Shown here in pieces: positions 7,883-18,144 of a stretch of DNA of 64,000 nucleotides. Origin of the DNA: an uncultured Methylocystaceae bacterium. Its GTDB lineage: Bacteria > Pseudomonadota > Alphaproteobacteria > Rhizobiales > Beijerinckiaceae. The DNA is taken from contig CAIQCB010000052.1 in the NCBI GenBank assembly GCA_903870245.1, positions 124,001 through 188,000 of the forward strand. The letters are read 5' to 3'. The notes under the pieces were generated by a model that ran no database searches, was not told the origin of the DNA, and was given only the letters and a program-made list of their open reading frames with translations. The first letter of the stretch is position 1. Each line of letters opens with the position of its first letter. The position numbers were made by a program, and so were the translations under genes.

Positions 7883-10800
7883 TCGGCCTTTCGACGGATA
7901 CTGACGACGCGTCGCGCTCACGCGCAAATTTAGCCACTGCGGCGAAATCGATTTTCCCGGAACCCAGCAACGGCAGGCGTTCGAGGACGACAACTTCGGC
8001 CGGGAACATGAGTTCCGAGATGCCTTTACTGCGAGCATAGGCGACAAAATCGCCGCGAGCGGCGCCCTCGCGTTGCGTGACAAGGATCACGCGCTCGCCC
8101 TTGCGCGAATCGGGCAGGGCCGTCGCCGCGGAGAGGTCGTTCGGCCATAATTCCGCAGCGAGTTGTTCGATCGCCGCCAGCGACACCATCTCGCCGCCAA
8201 TCTTGGCGAAGCGTTTGGCGCGTCCCTTGATCACGACGAACCCCTGCGCGTCGATGGAGACGATGTCTCCAGTGTCGTGCCAGCCATCCTCCGGCGGCTG
8301 CACGACTCCGGGCCGATCCTCCTTGAGATAGCCAAGCATGATATTGGGCCCTCTCACATACAGGCGACCGCCCTCGGCGACGCCCGGCACGGGCTCCAGC
8401 CGGTAATCAACGCCGGGCATCAATCGTCCGACCGTGCCGAATTTGTTGAACATCGGCGTATTCAGCGCCAACACCGGCGCCGTTTCAGTCACGCCATAGC
8501 CCTCTAAAATTCGAACGCCGAATTTTTCGAGCCAGACCTCCCGCGTTGCCTGACGCACCGGTTCGGCGCCGGCAAGCACGTAACGGATCGAGCGAAAATC
8601 ATAAGCGTGCGCGGCCCTGGCGTATCCTGCCAGAAAGGTGTCGGTGCCAAACAGAATGGTCGCATTGGTCGCATAGACCAGCTCCGGCACGATACGGTAA
8701 TGGAGCGGCGACGGATACAGATAGATCGGCACGCCATAAATCAGCGGAAGAATCAGGCCGACAGTCAGGCCAAGGCTGTGAAACACCGGCAGCACGTTGA
8801 ACACCTTGTCGGTTCGGCCAAAATCGATGCGCGCTGCGGCCTGGGCCGCATTGGCGAGAATATTGCGATGCGACAGCGCAACGCCTTTTGGCGCGCCCTC
8901 CGAACCTGAGGTGAACAGAATCGCCGCCATATCGTTCGGGCGGCGCTCAATGACCGGACGGCGCATTGACAGCCAGGCGCGCGCCTTATCATAGGCTCCA
9001 ATCAGCGATCGCAGATCCTCAAGGTAGACGAGCCTGACTTTTTCGCCCAGCGTCGCAACGAGATTTTCGAGATGCGCCTTTTCGACAAACTTCCGCGAGG
9101 TGAGGATCGTCTCGACGCGCGCCGAACGACACCCCGAAATAATATTCGCCGCGCCGGCGGTGTAATTGATCATCGCCGGCGTGCGCCCCGCCGATAATGT
9201 TGCAAAGACCGCGACTCCCGCCGCATTCGCGTTGGGCAGCATCAGGCCGATCGCGTCGCCTTCGGCGCCTATTCCGGCGATCTTTTCGCCCAGCGCGCGC
9301 ACGCCAATGAGAACATCGCGATAGTTCATCGCGCCGCCGACCGGATCTTCCAAAGCCGCACGCGACAGGCCATGCTTCTCCGCCGCGTCGACAAGCGAGT
9401 GAAACAGCGTTCTGTCGATCTTCGTTGTGCGGAACACCAATTCAGACATGATCTGATAAAGCGCGGCTCCGGCGGCGATGCGTCGCGTCTTGCCTTTTAG
9501 ATTTTCGTCCAGTTGCAGCCGAACCGGCTCCAGAAAGGTGAGGGTGAATTTGGGAAACCAGCGCCGCCGCGCCTGTTCGGGCGTCAGGCGCGAAAACATC
9601 GTCGCCTCAGGCCCCTCGATCCGCGTGGGCAAAACAAACGCCGCGGATTTATCGGCGATCAATCCGGCGCCGTCATAAACCTTCATTAAACTCCCGGTGA
9701 CCGTGAGACGGCCTTCGGGAAAAATCACCAGCGGTTCGCCATCCTTCACCGCATTCACCAGCGTGCGCGTTCCCAATGGCTTTGTCGGATCGAGCGGAAT
9801 GGCGCGCACGAAATGCAAAAATGGCCTGACCCACCATTTCTGCGAGGTGGCCAGATCGATGGCGAAAACCGGCTGCCTCGGCAAAACAGAGAGAATCGCC
9901 CCTGCATCGAGAAAGCTTACATGATTGAGAGCGATAATCGGATTTGGTCCAGCCCTGTCGAAATTCTCCAGCCCTTTCGTCTCAAGACGATAAAAGGCGC
10001 GAAAGAAAATCGACAAGGCGTCAAGAAAAGGGTTGCCGATCACGCGCCTCCAGATCCAGACCGCGCTGGCCGCCGCCACAAGGGCCATGACGGCCAGCAG
10101 CGTCGACAGGGATATGCCTGCCCCTTGCAGCCCCGCAACAGCAACGCCGCCCAGGGCCATGAAAGCTGCGTTGTGGATATTTACAGCCGCGATCAGACGG
10201 GCGCGCTCCGTCGGCGGACTGAGCGATTGAACGGCGGCAAAAGCCGGCACGATCATCAATCCGCCTGCCAGCGCCAGCAAACCGAGATCGACAGCGGCAT
10301 AAATCGCCTCCGTTTGAGCGAAATAATCGGCCAGCGAAAGTCGCGCGCCATTGCCTGAGGGAGAAAGTCCATAAAGCGTAGACGCCAGTGCGCCGGACGC
10401 CGCAGCGACCAACGCCGAGCCGACGGCCGCCGGCAACAGCACGATACGGCCTTTGAGAAGAAAGGCGGCGAGTCCCGATCCTATCGCGATGGCGATGGCG
10501 AAGATCGCCAGATGAGCTGTAACGACGCTGTCTCCGCCCTTGAGATATTGCGTGACCAGCGGCGGCATCAAGGACATCGCGATCGAACCGAAGAGCCAGA
10601 ACAGGCTAGTGACCATGGCGAGACGCCACAGGTTTCGATCCGCGCGCAACAAGGCGAGAAGCTTGAAGGTCGATTTGAAGATATTTCGGTTGACGGTCAG
10701 ATCGGGCGCCGCCGGATCAGTCATCGGGATCAACCATGCGGCGGCGACGCTCATCAGCGCCACGGAAATGACTCCACTGGCGAAAATCATTGCGCCTTGC

Positions 10801-11294
10801 TGTTGCATAACGACGCCGCCCGCGATAGCGCCGGCGAGGATGGCCAGAAATGTCGCGCTTTCGACAAGCGCGTTACCCGCCGGCAATTCATCCCCGGTCA
10901 AAAGATCGGGCAAAATGCCGTATTTCACCGGGCCAAACAGCGCGCCCGTAAGACCAAACAGAAACAAAGCGCCAAATAGCGCCGGTATGCTGGCGAGGAG
11001 AAAGCCTGCGGCGGCCAATGCCGCAACACCGCAATCAGCATAGCTCAACCAGCGTGCAAGCTGCGCCTTGTCAAATTTGTCGGCCAGTTCGCCGCCAAGC
11101 GCCGAAAACAAAAAAAATGGCGCAATAAACACAGCCCCGGCAAGTGAGATCAGCGCCGAGCCCTGCGCGTCGCCCAGATGCGAAAGGATCAGCAACACCA
11201 GCGCGTTTTTGACGAAATTATCGATGAAAGCCGCAAATAGTTGCCGGAAGAATAACGGCGCGAAGCGGCGCGACACGAGGAGGGATTGCGTCAT
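7866..11294 (-). CDS. aas: Fused LplT transporter / PlsC acyltransferase / acyl-ACP synthetase (Aas)
   Basis: 1142 residues from ATG 11294, which overlaps the stop of the upstream small gene (ATGA). Three parts follow: an MFS-type LplT-like lysophospholipid flippase (about 10-400); a PlsC 1-acyltransferase with NHVSFLD (HX4D, near residue 458) and FPEGRLT; and an AMP-binding acyl-CoA/ACP synthetase (about 640-1130) with the P-loop TSGSEGAPKG. E. coli splits this into lplT and aas. The protein would import lysophospholipids across the inner membrane and re-acylate them. The in-frame extension upstream to 11417 is judged non-coding because it overlaps the coupled gene. Confidence 0.92.
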   Translation of the reverse strand: MTQSLLVSRRFAPLFFRQLFAAFIDNFVKNALVLLILSHLGDAQGSALISLAGAVFIAPFFLFSALGGELADKFDKAQLARWLSYADCGVAALAAAGFLLASIPALFGALFLFGLTGALFGPVKYGILPDLLTGDELPAGNALVESATFLAILAGAIAGGVVMQQQGAMIFASGVISVALMSVAAAWLIPMTDPAAPDLTVNRNIFKSTFKLLALLRADRNLWRLAMVTSLFWLFGSIAMSLMPPLVTQYLKGGDSVVTAHLAIFAIAIAIGSGLAAFLLKGRIVLLPAAVGSALVAAASGALASTLYGLSPSGNGARLSLADYFAQTEAIYAAVDLGLLALAGGLMIVPAFAAVQSLSPPTERARLIAAVNIHNAAFMALGGVAVAGLQGAGISLSTLLAVMALVAAASAVWIWRRVIGNPFLDALSIFFRAFYRLETKGLENFDRAGPNPIIALNHVSFLDAGAILSVLPRQPVFAIDLATSQKWWVRPFLHFVRAIPLDPTKPLGTRTLVNAVKDGEPLVIFPEGRLTVTGSLMKVYDGAGLIADKSAAFVLPTRIEGPEATMFSRLTPEQARRRWFPKFTLTFLEPVRLQLDENLKGKTRRIAAGAALYQIMSELVFRTTKIDRTLFHSLVDAAEKHGLSRAALEDPVGGAMNYRDVLIGVRALGEKIAGIGAEGDAIGLMLPNANAAGVAVFATLSAGRTPAMINYTAGAANIISGCRSARVETILTSRKFVEKAHLENLVATLGEKVRLVYLEDLRSLIGAYDKARAWLSMRRPVIERRPNDMAAILFTSGSEGAPKGVALSHRNILANAAQAAARIDFGRTDKVFNVLPVFHSLGLTVGLILPLIYGVPIYLYPSPLHYRIVPELVYATNATILFGTDTFLAGYARAAHAYDFRSIRYVLAGAEPVRQATREVWLEKFGVRILEGYGVTETAPVLALNTPMFNKFGTVGRLMPGVDYRLEPVPGVAEGGRLYVRGPNIMLGYLKEDRPGVVQPPEDGWHDTGDIVSIDAQGFVVIKGRAKRFAKIGGEMVSLAAIEQLAAELWPNDLSAATALPDSRKGERVILVTQREGAARGDFVAYARSKGISELMFPAEVVVLERLPLLGSGKIDFAAVAKFARERDASSVSVERPITKMS

Positions 11295-11587
11295 GAACCT
11301 GGCTTTTCGAAACAGGGCGGGATCGGATCTCGGACGCAAGGTATTTTCGGCCAGACCGCCTCGGCCCGCACATAGAGGGCCCCGTCTGATACAGGGTTGC
11401 CGCCGGCTATACGCCATCCCTTTCGACGGCGTAACCTGAATAATTCATCCAGAAGCCGCCCCGGATACGGAAATTCACTGGCCGCCACCGCAATGTGATG
11501 GTCAATCGCGCCGGGCGGGAATGAATATTCCTCAAATGCGGCGCACCTGTCGAGACGCGGCTCTATCACCTTAACGACAGAAGGCAT
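11291..11587 (-). CDS. Small protein of unknown function, coupled to the Aas fusion
   Basis: 98 residues. It has an AGGAG site 8 bases before ATG 11587, and its stop overlaps the aas start (ATGA), which together argue for a real gene. There is no signal peptide or membrane segment. Features: many prolines and tryptophans, one acidic stretch near the start (AAFEEYSFPPG), a basic centre (LFRLRRRKGWR) and two cysteines. I do not recognise a family. Its position suggests a role tied to phospholipid repair or co-regulation with it, but that is inference. Confidence 0.6.
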   Translation of the reverse strand: MPSVVKVIEPRLDRCAAFEEYSFPPGAIDHHIAVAASEFPYPGRLLDELFRLRRRKGWRIAGGNPVSDGALYVRAEAVWPKIPCVRDPIPPCFEKPGS

Positions 11588-11963
11588 ATTCCAACTCCTC
11601 TCGCGGCGCAGATATTATCTATAAATCGCCATATCCAGTTGCTGCGAGCGACACATGCGATGCGTCATGACATCATGAATCATTCTCTGTGACCGATCCT
11701 CAATGACTCAATCAATTTGCGAAAGTTCTTTCCTAGACCAGCAATTAACGTAAAAGATTCCAAATCTTCAGCGTCGAGGCGTCATTAAATCACGAATTTT
11801 TTACATTGAGCTTACGTTGTATGTGAAGAGACCCTTGCTCAAAACTTTGTTTGATCCTGACGCACAGGCTCACAAGCATCCCCAAATCGCCCCGCGGCGC
11901 CAGGAACAGCCTGACGCGTGTCATCAAATTCTTTTACGCAGGCCGCACGAGGCGGGAGAGGGG

Positions 11964-11995
11964 TTGCCTAAGCCATAAATGTTCTTTATATGTTC
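11964..11995 (+). promoter_or_regulatory. Sigma70-like promoter overlapped by an alphaproteobacterial LexA (SOS) box
   Basis: TTGCCT (11964-11969), a 17-base spacer and TATATG (11987-11992) form a vegetative-type promoter facing right. GTTC-N7-GTTC, the direct-repeat SOS box established for alphaproteobacterial LexA, lies at 11981-11995 and covers the -10. LexA bound there would block the promoter. The predicted transcript starts near 12000, about 185 bases before the TTG of the radical SAM gene. Confidence 0.7.
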
Positions 11996-12132
11996 CGTAT
12001 TCGCGTTATGTTCCGCCCGGACAGGTCGAGTTCTGGTGGGACATAGAGTCCCCGTAAAGGCGTCCGGTCAGCGTCGAGGTTCCTGCGTATGCTGAACGCG
12101 AAGGGCGGCGCAAGCCGCCTCCGGACGTCCAA

Positions 12133-12175
12133 GGGGAAGGTTTTGGGGAGCGTTTGGGGAAGGTTTAGGGGAGCG
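12133..12175 (+). repeat. Imperfect 20-bp G-rich tandem repeat in the radical SAM leader
   Basis: GGGGAAGGTTTTGGGGAGCG (12133-12152) recurs after TTT as GGGGAAGGTTTAGGGGAGCG (12156-12175), with one mismatch. It provides four GGGG runs separated by 8, 7 and 8 bases, and two copies of GGGGAG. The second copy (12168-12173) sits 9 bases before the TTG start and is the likely ribosome-binding site. The four runs could fold into a G-quadruplex in the mRNA, although the loops are long. Confidence 0.75.
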
Positions 12176-12182
12176 GCGGGTC

Positions 12183-13307
12183 TTGGACGGATTTGTCGAA
12201 ACATCTGACGTCGATCCCGGCTGTTTGTCGCCGGACACAGGCTCCGTCATTGCCGCCGAGCGGCGACGCGGTCGGGGCGTTTTGAGCAACGCCAGCGGGC
12301 GCTTTGAAGCCGAACGCCGTGAACCCATCGACGACGGCTGGGACGCGCTCGCCACGCTTGAGGCGCTGAGAACAAATGTCCATCCCGAGAAGCCGCGCAG
12401 CATCATCACCCGCAATGACTCGCCGGATATCTCCTTTGATCGTTCGATCAATCCCTATCGCGGCTGCGAACATGGTTGCGTTTATTGTTTTGCGCGTCCC
12501 AGCCACGCCTATGTTGGTCTGTCCCCTGGATTGGATTTCGAGACCGAGATTTTCGTCAAGGAGGGCGCCGCGCAACTTCTTGAGCGCGAGCTTTCGGCGC
12601 CAAATTACACGCCGCGCACAATCGCCATTGGCGCCAACACCGACCCCTATCAACCGGTTGAACGACGCTATCGTGTCATGCGCCAGATACTCGAGGCCCT
12701 TGCGCGGGCGCGCCATCCTGTCGCCATCGTCACCAAGTCGGCGCTGGTGTTGCGCGATCTCGATATTCTCGCGCCGATGGCGCGCGACGGCCTCGTCAAG
12801 GTTGCCATCTCGGTGACCACACTCGATCCCAAACTTGCGAGGATAATGGAGCCGCGCGCGGCGACGCCGGCCCGGCGTCTTGAGACCATTGAAAAGCTGT
12901 CGGCGGCCGGCGTTCCCACGGCTGTAATGACAGCGCCGATCATCCCGGCGATCAATGACGACGAAATCGAGACAATTATGACCCGCGCGCGCGGGGCCGG
13001 CGCGCGCGAGGCCGGCTATATTTTGCTGCGCCTGCCCCATGAATTGCGGGAGTTGTTTGAAGAATGGTTAACGGCGCATTTTCCAGACCGGAGGGCGCGC
13101 GCACTCTCGTTAATCCAGTCGACACGCGACGGTAAACTTTACGATTCCGCCTGGGGCAAACGCATGACCGGCGTCGGTCCCTACGCCTGGATGATCGGGC
13201 GGCGATTTGAAGTCGTCAGTAAGCGTCTCGGCTTTGAAAAGACGACCCTGCGACACGATCTCTTCGAGCCTCCCCGGCGAACCCCCAGACAGCTTGACCT
13301 TTTCTAG
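12183..13307 (+). CDS. PA0069-type radical SAM protein (SplB-like)
   Basis: 374 residues from TTG 12183, the only plausible start: the frame is closed by TGA at 12093-12095, no ATG or GTG follows it, and GGGGAG precedes the TTG by 9 bases. The radical SAM cluster is CEHGCVYC (CX3CX2C). Residues after it (ARPSHAYVGLSPG...FETEIFVK) match the PA0069/Rv2578c group, related to spore photoproduct lyase but without proven substrate. C-terminal ILLRLPHEL and the ending are family-like. The LexA-box promoter upstream suggests induction by DNA damage, consistent with a nucleic acid repair or modification role, which is inference. rnhB follows 34 bases later. Confidence 0.88.
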   Translation: MDGFVETSDVDPGCLSPDTGSVIAAERRRGRGVLSNASGRFEAERREPIDDGWDALATLEALRTNVHPEKPRSIITRNDSPDISFDRSINPYRGCEHGCVYCFARPSHAYVGLSPGLDFETEIFVKEGAAQLLERELSAPNYTPRTIAIGANTDPYQPVERRYRVMRQILEALARARHPVAIVTKSALVLRDLDILAPMARDGLVKVAISVTTLDPKLARIMEPRAATPARRLETIEKLSAAGVPTAVMTAPIIPAINDDEIETIMTRARGAGAREAGYILLRLPHELRELFEEWLTAHFPDRRARALSLIQSTRDGKLYDSAWGKRMTGVGPYAWMIGRRFEVVSKRLGFEKTTLRHDLFEPPRRTPRQLDLF

Positions 13308-13341
13308 TCGGCTTCCACACTGATGTCGTGCTTGCAAATTA

Positions 13342-14013
13342 ATGATTGCGGCAAAGGCTTTGGCGGGTTTTGCTGGTTTGATGAGCGCTCCGGATTATCA
13401 GCACGAAATTCTTTGGCGCCAGCGCGGTTGCTGGCCGGTCGCCGGCGTCGACGAAGTCGGCCGGGGTCCGCTCGCCGGGCCTGTTGTCGCCGCCGCCGTG
13501 ATACTTGATCCCGACAATCTCCCCTCAGGAGTGAATGACTCCAAGGTTCTAAGCGTCAAACAAAGAGAAACCGTTTTCGAAAATATCCTTAAAGGCTCGC
13601 TGGCGATCGGCGTCGCCAGCGTCACGGCCGCAGAAATCGATCGATTGAATATCCGTCAGGCGTCTCTTACCGCCATGGCGCGCGCGGTCGAGGCGCTCGC
13701 TCTGACCCCCGATCATGTTCTCGTCGACGGCCGCGATCGACCGCCGCTGTCCTGTTCTTCATCGCCAATTATCAAGGGTGATTCGATTTCGCTCTCAATC
13801 GCCGCCGCCTCAATCGTCGCCAAAGTTACGCGCGACGGAATGATGCGGAGACTGGCCGGGATTTATCCTGATTACGGATTCGAATCCAACGCCGGCTACG
13901 CCGCGAAACGTCATCTCGAAGCGCTCGCGAGACTTGGTCCAACACCTTTTCATCGTTTCAGTTTTGCTCCGCTGCGCCATACAGGCTTGAGCTTAGCCGA
14001 TATTGACGGCTGA
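13342..14013 (+). CDS. rnhB: Ribonuclease HII
   Basis: 223 residues from ATG 13342; ATG 13381 (MSAPDYQHE) is an equally possible start. The type 2 RNase H motif VDEVGRGPLAGPVVAAAV supplies the Asp-Glu pair. HVLVDGRDRP supplies the third acidic residue, and later conserved segments (KGDSISLSIAAASIVAKVTRD; YGFESNAGY) are present. The enzyme nicks RNA in DNA, including single misincorporated ribonucleotides. It sits between the radical SAM gene and ccrM on the same strand; rnhB beside ccrM is a familiar alphaproteobacterial arrangement. Confidence 0.95.
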   Translation: MIAAKALAGFAGLMSAPDYQHEILWRQRGCWPVAGVDEVGRGPLAGPVVAAAVILDPDNLPSGVNDSKVLSVKQRETVFENILKGSLAIGVASVTAAEIDRLNIRQASLTAMARAVEALALTPDHVLVDGRDRPPLSCSSSPIIKGDSISLSIAAASIVAKVTRDGMMRRLAGIYPDYGFESNAGYAAKRHLEALARLGPTPFHRFSFAPLRHTGLSLADIDG

Positions 14014-14137
14014 TGTTTTCTTTTCATTAAAACTTACGTTCAAAAAAGGGACAGTTGTTTTTAGCGCGTCTATACGCGGCCTTTACCTCGTTCAGGCATG
14101 ATCGCGAACTGTGAGTAGCGTTCTTGGTGTCCAGTAA

Positions 14138-15313
<1,176 letters not shown>

Positions 15314-15366
15314 ATTCGAAAAACCGCCGCGCCGAGACGGATCTCTTTCACCAATAAATGCAAATG

Positions 15367-15408
15367 AAGCCGCTTGTGTCGATCATCTCACAATGCGGCT
15401 TTTCTTTT
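15367..15408. terminator. Intrinsic terminator between convergent ccrM and uppP
   Basis: AAGCCGCTTGTG pairs with CACAA-T-GCGGCTT (one bulge) around a 10-base loop and is followed by TTTCTTTT on the plus strand. It terminates ccrM, and the hairpin may also slow uppP transcripts from the other side. Confidence 0.8.
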
Positions 15409-15417
15409 AGAGCGTTA

Positions 15418-16290
15418 TCAGGCCAGGAAGCCGCCGTAAAAACCAACCAGCAGGACTACGCCGATAAAGGCGCGATAAATCACGAATGGCCAGGCCGAAA
15501 ATCGCTCCAGGACCCGCAATAACCCCCAGATCGCGGCGAATGCGGAAATCGAGGCGATAAGTAAACCGAGCGACAGCACCGACCAGCCATGCGCGTCGAG
15601 ATGGGCCTTGTGTAATTCCCAGAGCTCCTTGAGACCGGCGAGAGCGATCGCCGGCAAGCCAAGGAGAAAGGAAAAGCGGGCCGCTTCCTCGCGTTTCAAA
15701 TCGAGGAACAGCGCGGCGGTCAACGTCGAGCCCGAGCGAGACACGCCGGGAATCAGCGCGCCAACCTGCGCAAAACCGACAATCATCGCATCCTTGAGCG
15801 ACACATGATCGAGCGAGCGCGAGTGATTGCAGTAAAATTCGGCGATCGCGAGCAGCGCCGCCATCACGATGCAGGAGACGCCGATCACCGGCAGCGTGCG
15901 CAACGGCGATCCGCAGGCGTTGAGGGTATGAGACAATAAGAGCCCGGCCAGACCGATCGGCACGGTGGCCAGCGCAATCCACACGGCGAAGCGGAAATTC
16001 CAGTCGCTGAAGTCTCGGGTCCGAACCGCATGGATCGAACCGAAGACGATATTTCGAATATCGCTCCAGAAATAACTCACGACGGCGGCGAGCGCGGCAA
16101 GCTGCATAGCGGCGGAGAACGCCGATCCCGGATCCTTCCAACCCAGCAACGCCGGCACAATCCGCATATGCGCCGTTGACGAAATCGGCAGTAGCTCGGT
16201 GATGCCCTGCACCACGCCCAGCACAGCGACTTTCATATAGCCAAGATCGACGAAACCCGTATCGAGACCGTTGGTGCAACCTGTCGCCAT
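15418..16290 (-). CDS. uppP: Undecaprenyl-diphosphatase UppP (BacA family)
   Basis: 290 residues from ATG 16290, with GGAG 6 bases upstream. It is a polytopic inner-membrane enzyme. The two family signatures are present: VVQGITELLPISSTAHMRI near the N-terminus and PGVSRSGSTLTAALFL in the middle. It dephosphorylates undecaprenyl diphosphate to recycle the lipid carrier for peptidoglycan and polysaccharide synthesis. It lies downstream of the OFA transporter on the same strand, separated by 105 bases. Confidence 0.95.
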   Translation of the reverse strand: MATGCTNGLDTGFVDLGYMKVAVLGVVQGITELLPISSTAHMRIVPALLGWKDPGSAFSAAMQLAALAAVVSYFWSDIRNIVFGSIHAVRTRDFSDWNFRFAVWIALATVPIGLAGLLLSHTLNACGSPLRTLPVIGVSCIVMAALLAIAEFYCNHSRSLDHVSLKDAMIVGFAQVGALIPGVSRSGSTLTAALFLDLKREEAARFSFLLGLPAIALAGLKELWELHKAHLDAHGWSVLSLGLLIASISAFAAIWGLLRVLERFSAWPFVIYRAFIGVVLLVGFYGGFLA

Positions 16291-16395
16291 GTCTACTCCC
16301 GGGCGTTTAGGATATTGCCAGGCTTTCGCCTGCGAAGCTGCTAGGGCTTATTATCTGCGATTATGGTTAAAGGAGAGCAAAGGCGCAGCGGGCGC

Positions 16396-18105
16396 TTACT
16401 GGAAAAGCTTCAGGGCCTTGAGCAAAGTGATCGACACCCCCCACGCCAAGGGCAGGCCGACGGCCGACCAGGAGAGCAGGAGTAGAAACAAAGAGCCGCG
16501 GGAAGAGGCCTGAACGGGAGGCGAACGACCTGAATCCGCAACCGCAATGGGATCTTCCTCAATGAAATCCTCGAAATCCGCGTGGATTCCATCCTGATCG
16601 TCGGCTAGCTGCGATGCAGATATTTTCTTGTCCGCAGCCACCTCTTCGTCAGTCATGTAATATTTTTCCGCCACCGGACGCACGAGCAGATTGCAGGCGA
16701 GACCCGCCAGCAAGAGGCCGGAAAGCACGTACATTGTCTGATTGTAGGCCGCCTCTCGCGGCACGCCGGAAGCAAGTTGATATTCACGAATGTAATTGAC
16801 CAGAACCGGACCCAAAACACCCGCCGTCGACCATGCGGTCAAAAGCCGTCCGTGAATCGCGCCAACCATATGCGTGCCGAAAATATCCGCCAGATAGGCT
16901 GGGATCGTCGAGAAACCGCCGCCATACATTGTAATGATAACGGCAAGGATCAACACGAACAGAAACACGAGGCTGCGGGATGTCGCGAAGGGAACGGCGG
17001 CGTAAAGCAGAAAACCGGCGACGAAAAAGATCGCATAGGTCATCTTGCGGCCAAATCTGTCGGAGGCCGACGCCCAACCTAACCGGCCGCCAATATTGCA
17101 GAGGCTGAGCAGTCCGGTAAAACCTGCGCCTATCGCCGCGATCTGTTGTTTCTGACCCGGGTCCAGCGAGTCAAATCCCGCATCGACGCCGATCAAGCGA
17201 CCGCCAAACACCTCCTGCAACATCGGCGAGGCCATGCCGAGCACGCCGATGCCTGCAGACACATTCAGACATAATACGCCCCACAACAACCAGAACTGAG
17301 GCGTTTTCCATGCGGTATTGAGATGAACATGCCGAGTTGTCACCATGAGTCCGGCATTTTGCAGCGGCGGCGTCCAGCCGGGAGGGGTCCAGCCTTCCGG
17401 CGGCACTCGATAACCAAGCGCGCCCGCGACCATGAAAAGGAAATAGATGCCCGCCAGCGCGACGAAGGTTTGCCAAACGCCGGGAGCCTGCGTCGTCGCG
17501 AAATAACTCATCAGCCTGTCGGCGAGCGGCGCGCCGATCATCGCCCCGCCGCCAAAGCCCATGATCGCCAGACCCGTCGCGAGGCCACGACGGTCCGGAA
17601 ACCATTTAATCAGGGTCGATACAGGCGATATATAGCCTAATCCAAGACCGACGCCGCCAATCGCGCCGGAACCCAGCCACAGCATCCAGAGCTGATGCAG
17701 GTGAATGCCGAGCGCAGAAATCAGCAAGCCGCCGCACCAGCAAAACGCCGCCGCCAGCCCGGCCTTGCGCGGTCCCGCCGTTTCCAGCCAGTGGCCAAAT
17801 ATCGCCGCCGAGGAGCCCAGCAGCACGAAAAACAACGTGAATGTCCAGCCGAGTTGGCTTATTCTCCAGTCGCACTCCGTCGCAACGAGCGATGCGAAAA
17901 AACCCGTTGTTTCCGGACAGAGCCTGGGCTGCGCGCCGCCGACAAGCCGAGACAAGGGCAACCAGAAAACACTGAAGCCATAAGCCATGCCGATGCACAA
18001 ATGGATGGCGAGGGCCGCGGGGGGAACAAGCCAGCGATTAAAGGACGGTCCGGCGACCGTGTTCTCCCGGCTCAGATACGCAATCCCGGCGTCAACGGCT
18101 TTCAT
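16396..18105 (-). CDS. OFA (oxalate/formate antiporter) family MFS transporter
   Basis: 569 residues from ATG 18105, with GGAGGGAG a few bases upstream; a TTG five codons earlier is less likely. A typical 12-helix MFS protein: FNRWLVPPAALAIHLCIGMAYGFSVFW at the start, a long loop before helix 2 (LCPETTGFF...CDWRISQLGWTFT), the MFS loop FPDRRGLATGLAIMGFGGGA, and a C-terminal cytosolic tail rich in Asp/Glu. The family includes OxlT, and large OFA proteins with such tails are common in proteobacteria. Oxalate, formate or another carboxylate are candidate substrates. It is the last gene of the apparent ecm-BLUF-transporter operon. Confidence 0.88.
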   Translation of the reverse strand: MKAVDAGIAYLSRENTVAGPSFNRWLVPPAALAIHLCIGMAYGFSVFWLPLSRLVGGAQPRLCPETTGFFASLVATECDWRISQLGWTFTLFFVLLGSSAAIFGHWLETAGPRKAGLAAAFCWCGGLLISALGIHLHQLWMLWLGSGAIGGVGLGLGYISPVSTLIKWFPDRRGLATGLAIMGFGGGAMIGAPLADRLMSYFATTQAPGVWQTFVALAGIYFLFMVAGALGYRVPPEGWTPPGWTPPLQNAGLMVTTRHVHLNTAWKTPQFWLLWGVLCLNVSAGIGVLGMASPMLQEVFGGRLIGVDAGFDSLDPGQKQQIAAIGAGFTGLLSLCNIGGRLGWASASDRFGRKMTYAIFFVAGFLLYAAVPFATSRSLVFLFVLILAVIITMYGGGFSTIPAYLADIFGTHMVGAIHGRLLTAWSTAGVLGPVLVNYIREYQLASGVPREAAYNQTMYVLSGLLLAGLACNLLVRPVAEKYYMTDEEVAADKKISASQLADDQDGIHADFEDFIEEDPIAVADSGRSPPVQASSRGSLFLLLLSWSAVGLPLAWGVSITLLKALKLFQ

Positions 18106-18144
18106 CCAGTCTCCCTCCAAAAAACAAATAAATCCAAGGCGACT

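Larger units (their letters stand above)
11588..12182. other. Intergenic region, 595 bases, with SOS-type promoter and G-run leader
   Basis: No coding region is convincing here. The left half (11620-11830) is A/T-rich, as expected for the promoter of the minus-strand small gene/aas operon. The right half holds a promoter overlapped by a LexA box (11964-11995), a repeat of TATGTTCCG (11989-11997 and 12007-12015) and a G-run repeat just before the radical SAM start. Confidence 0.7.

Noticed and set aside
12007-12015. Third TATGTTCCG as a second LexA box
   Set aside because: Its GTTC begins 18 bases after the start of the previous GTTC, so the required N7 spacing is missing. It may only be a duplication of the first element.
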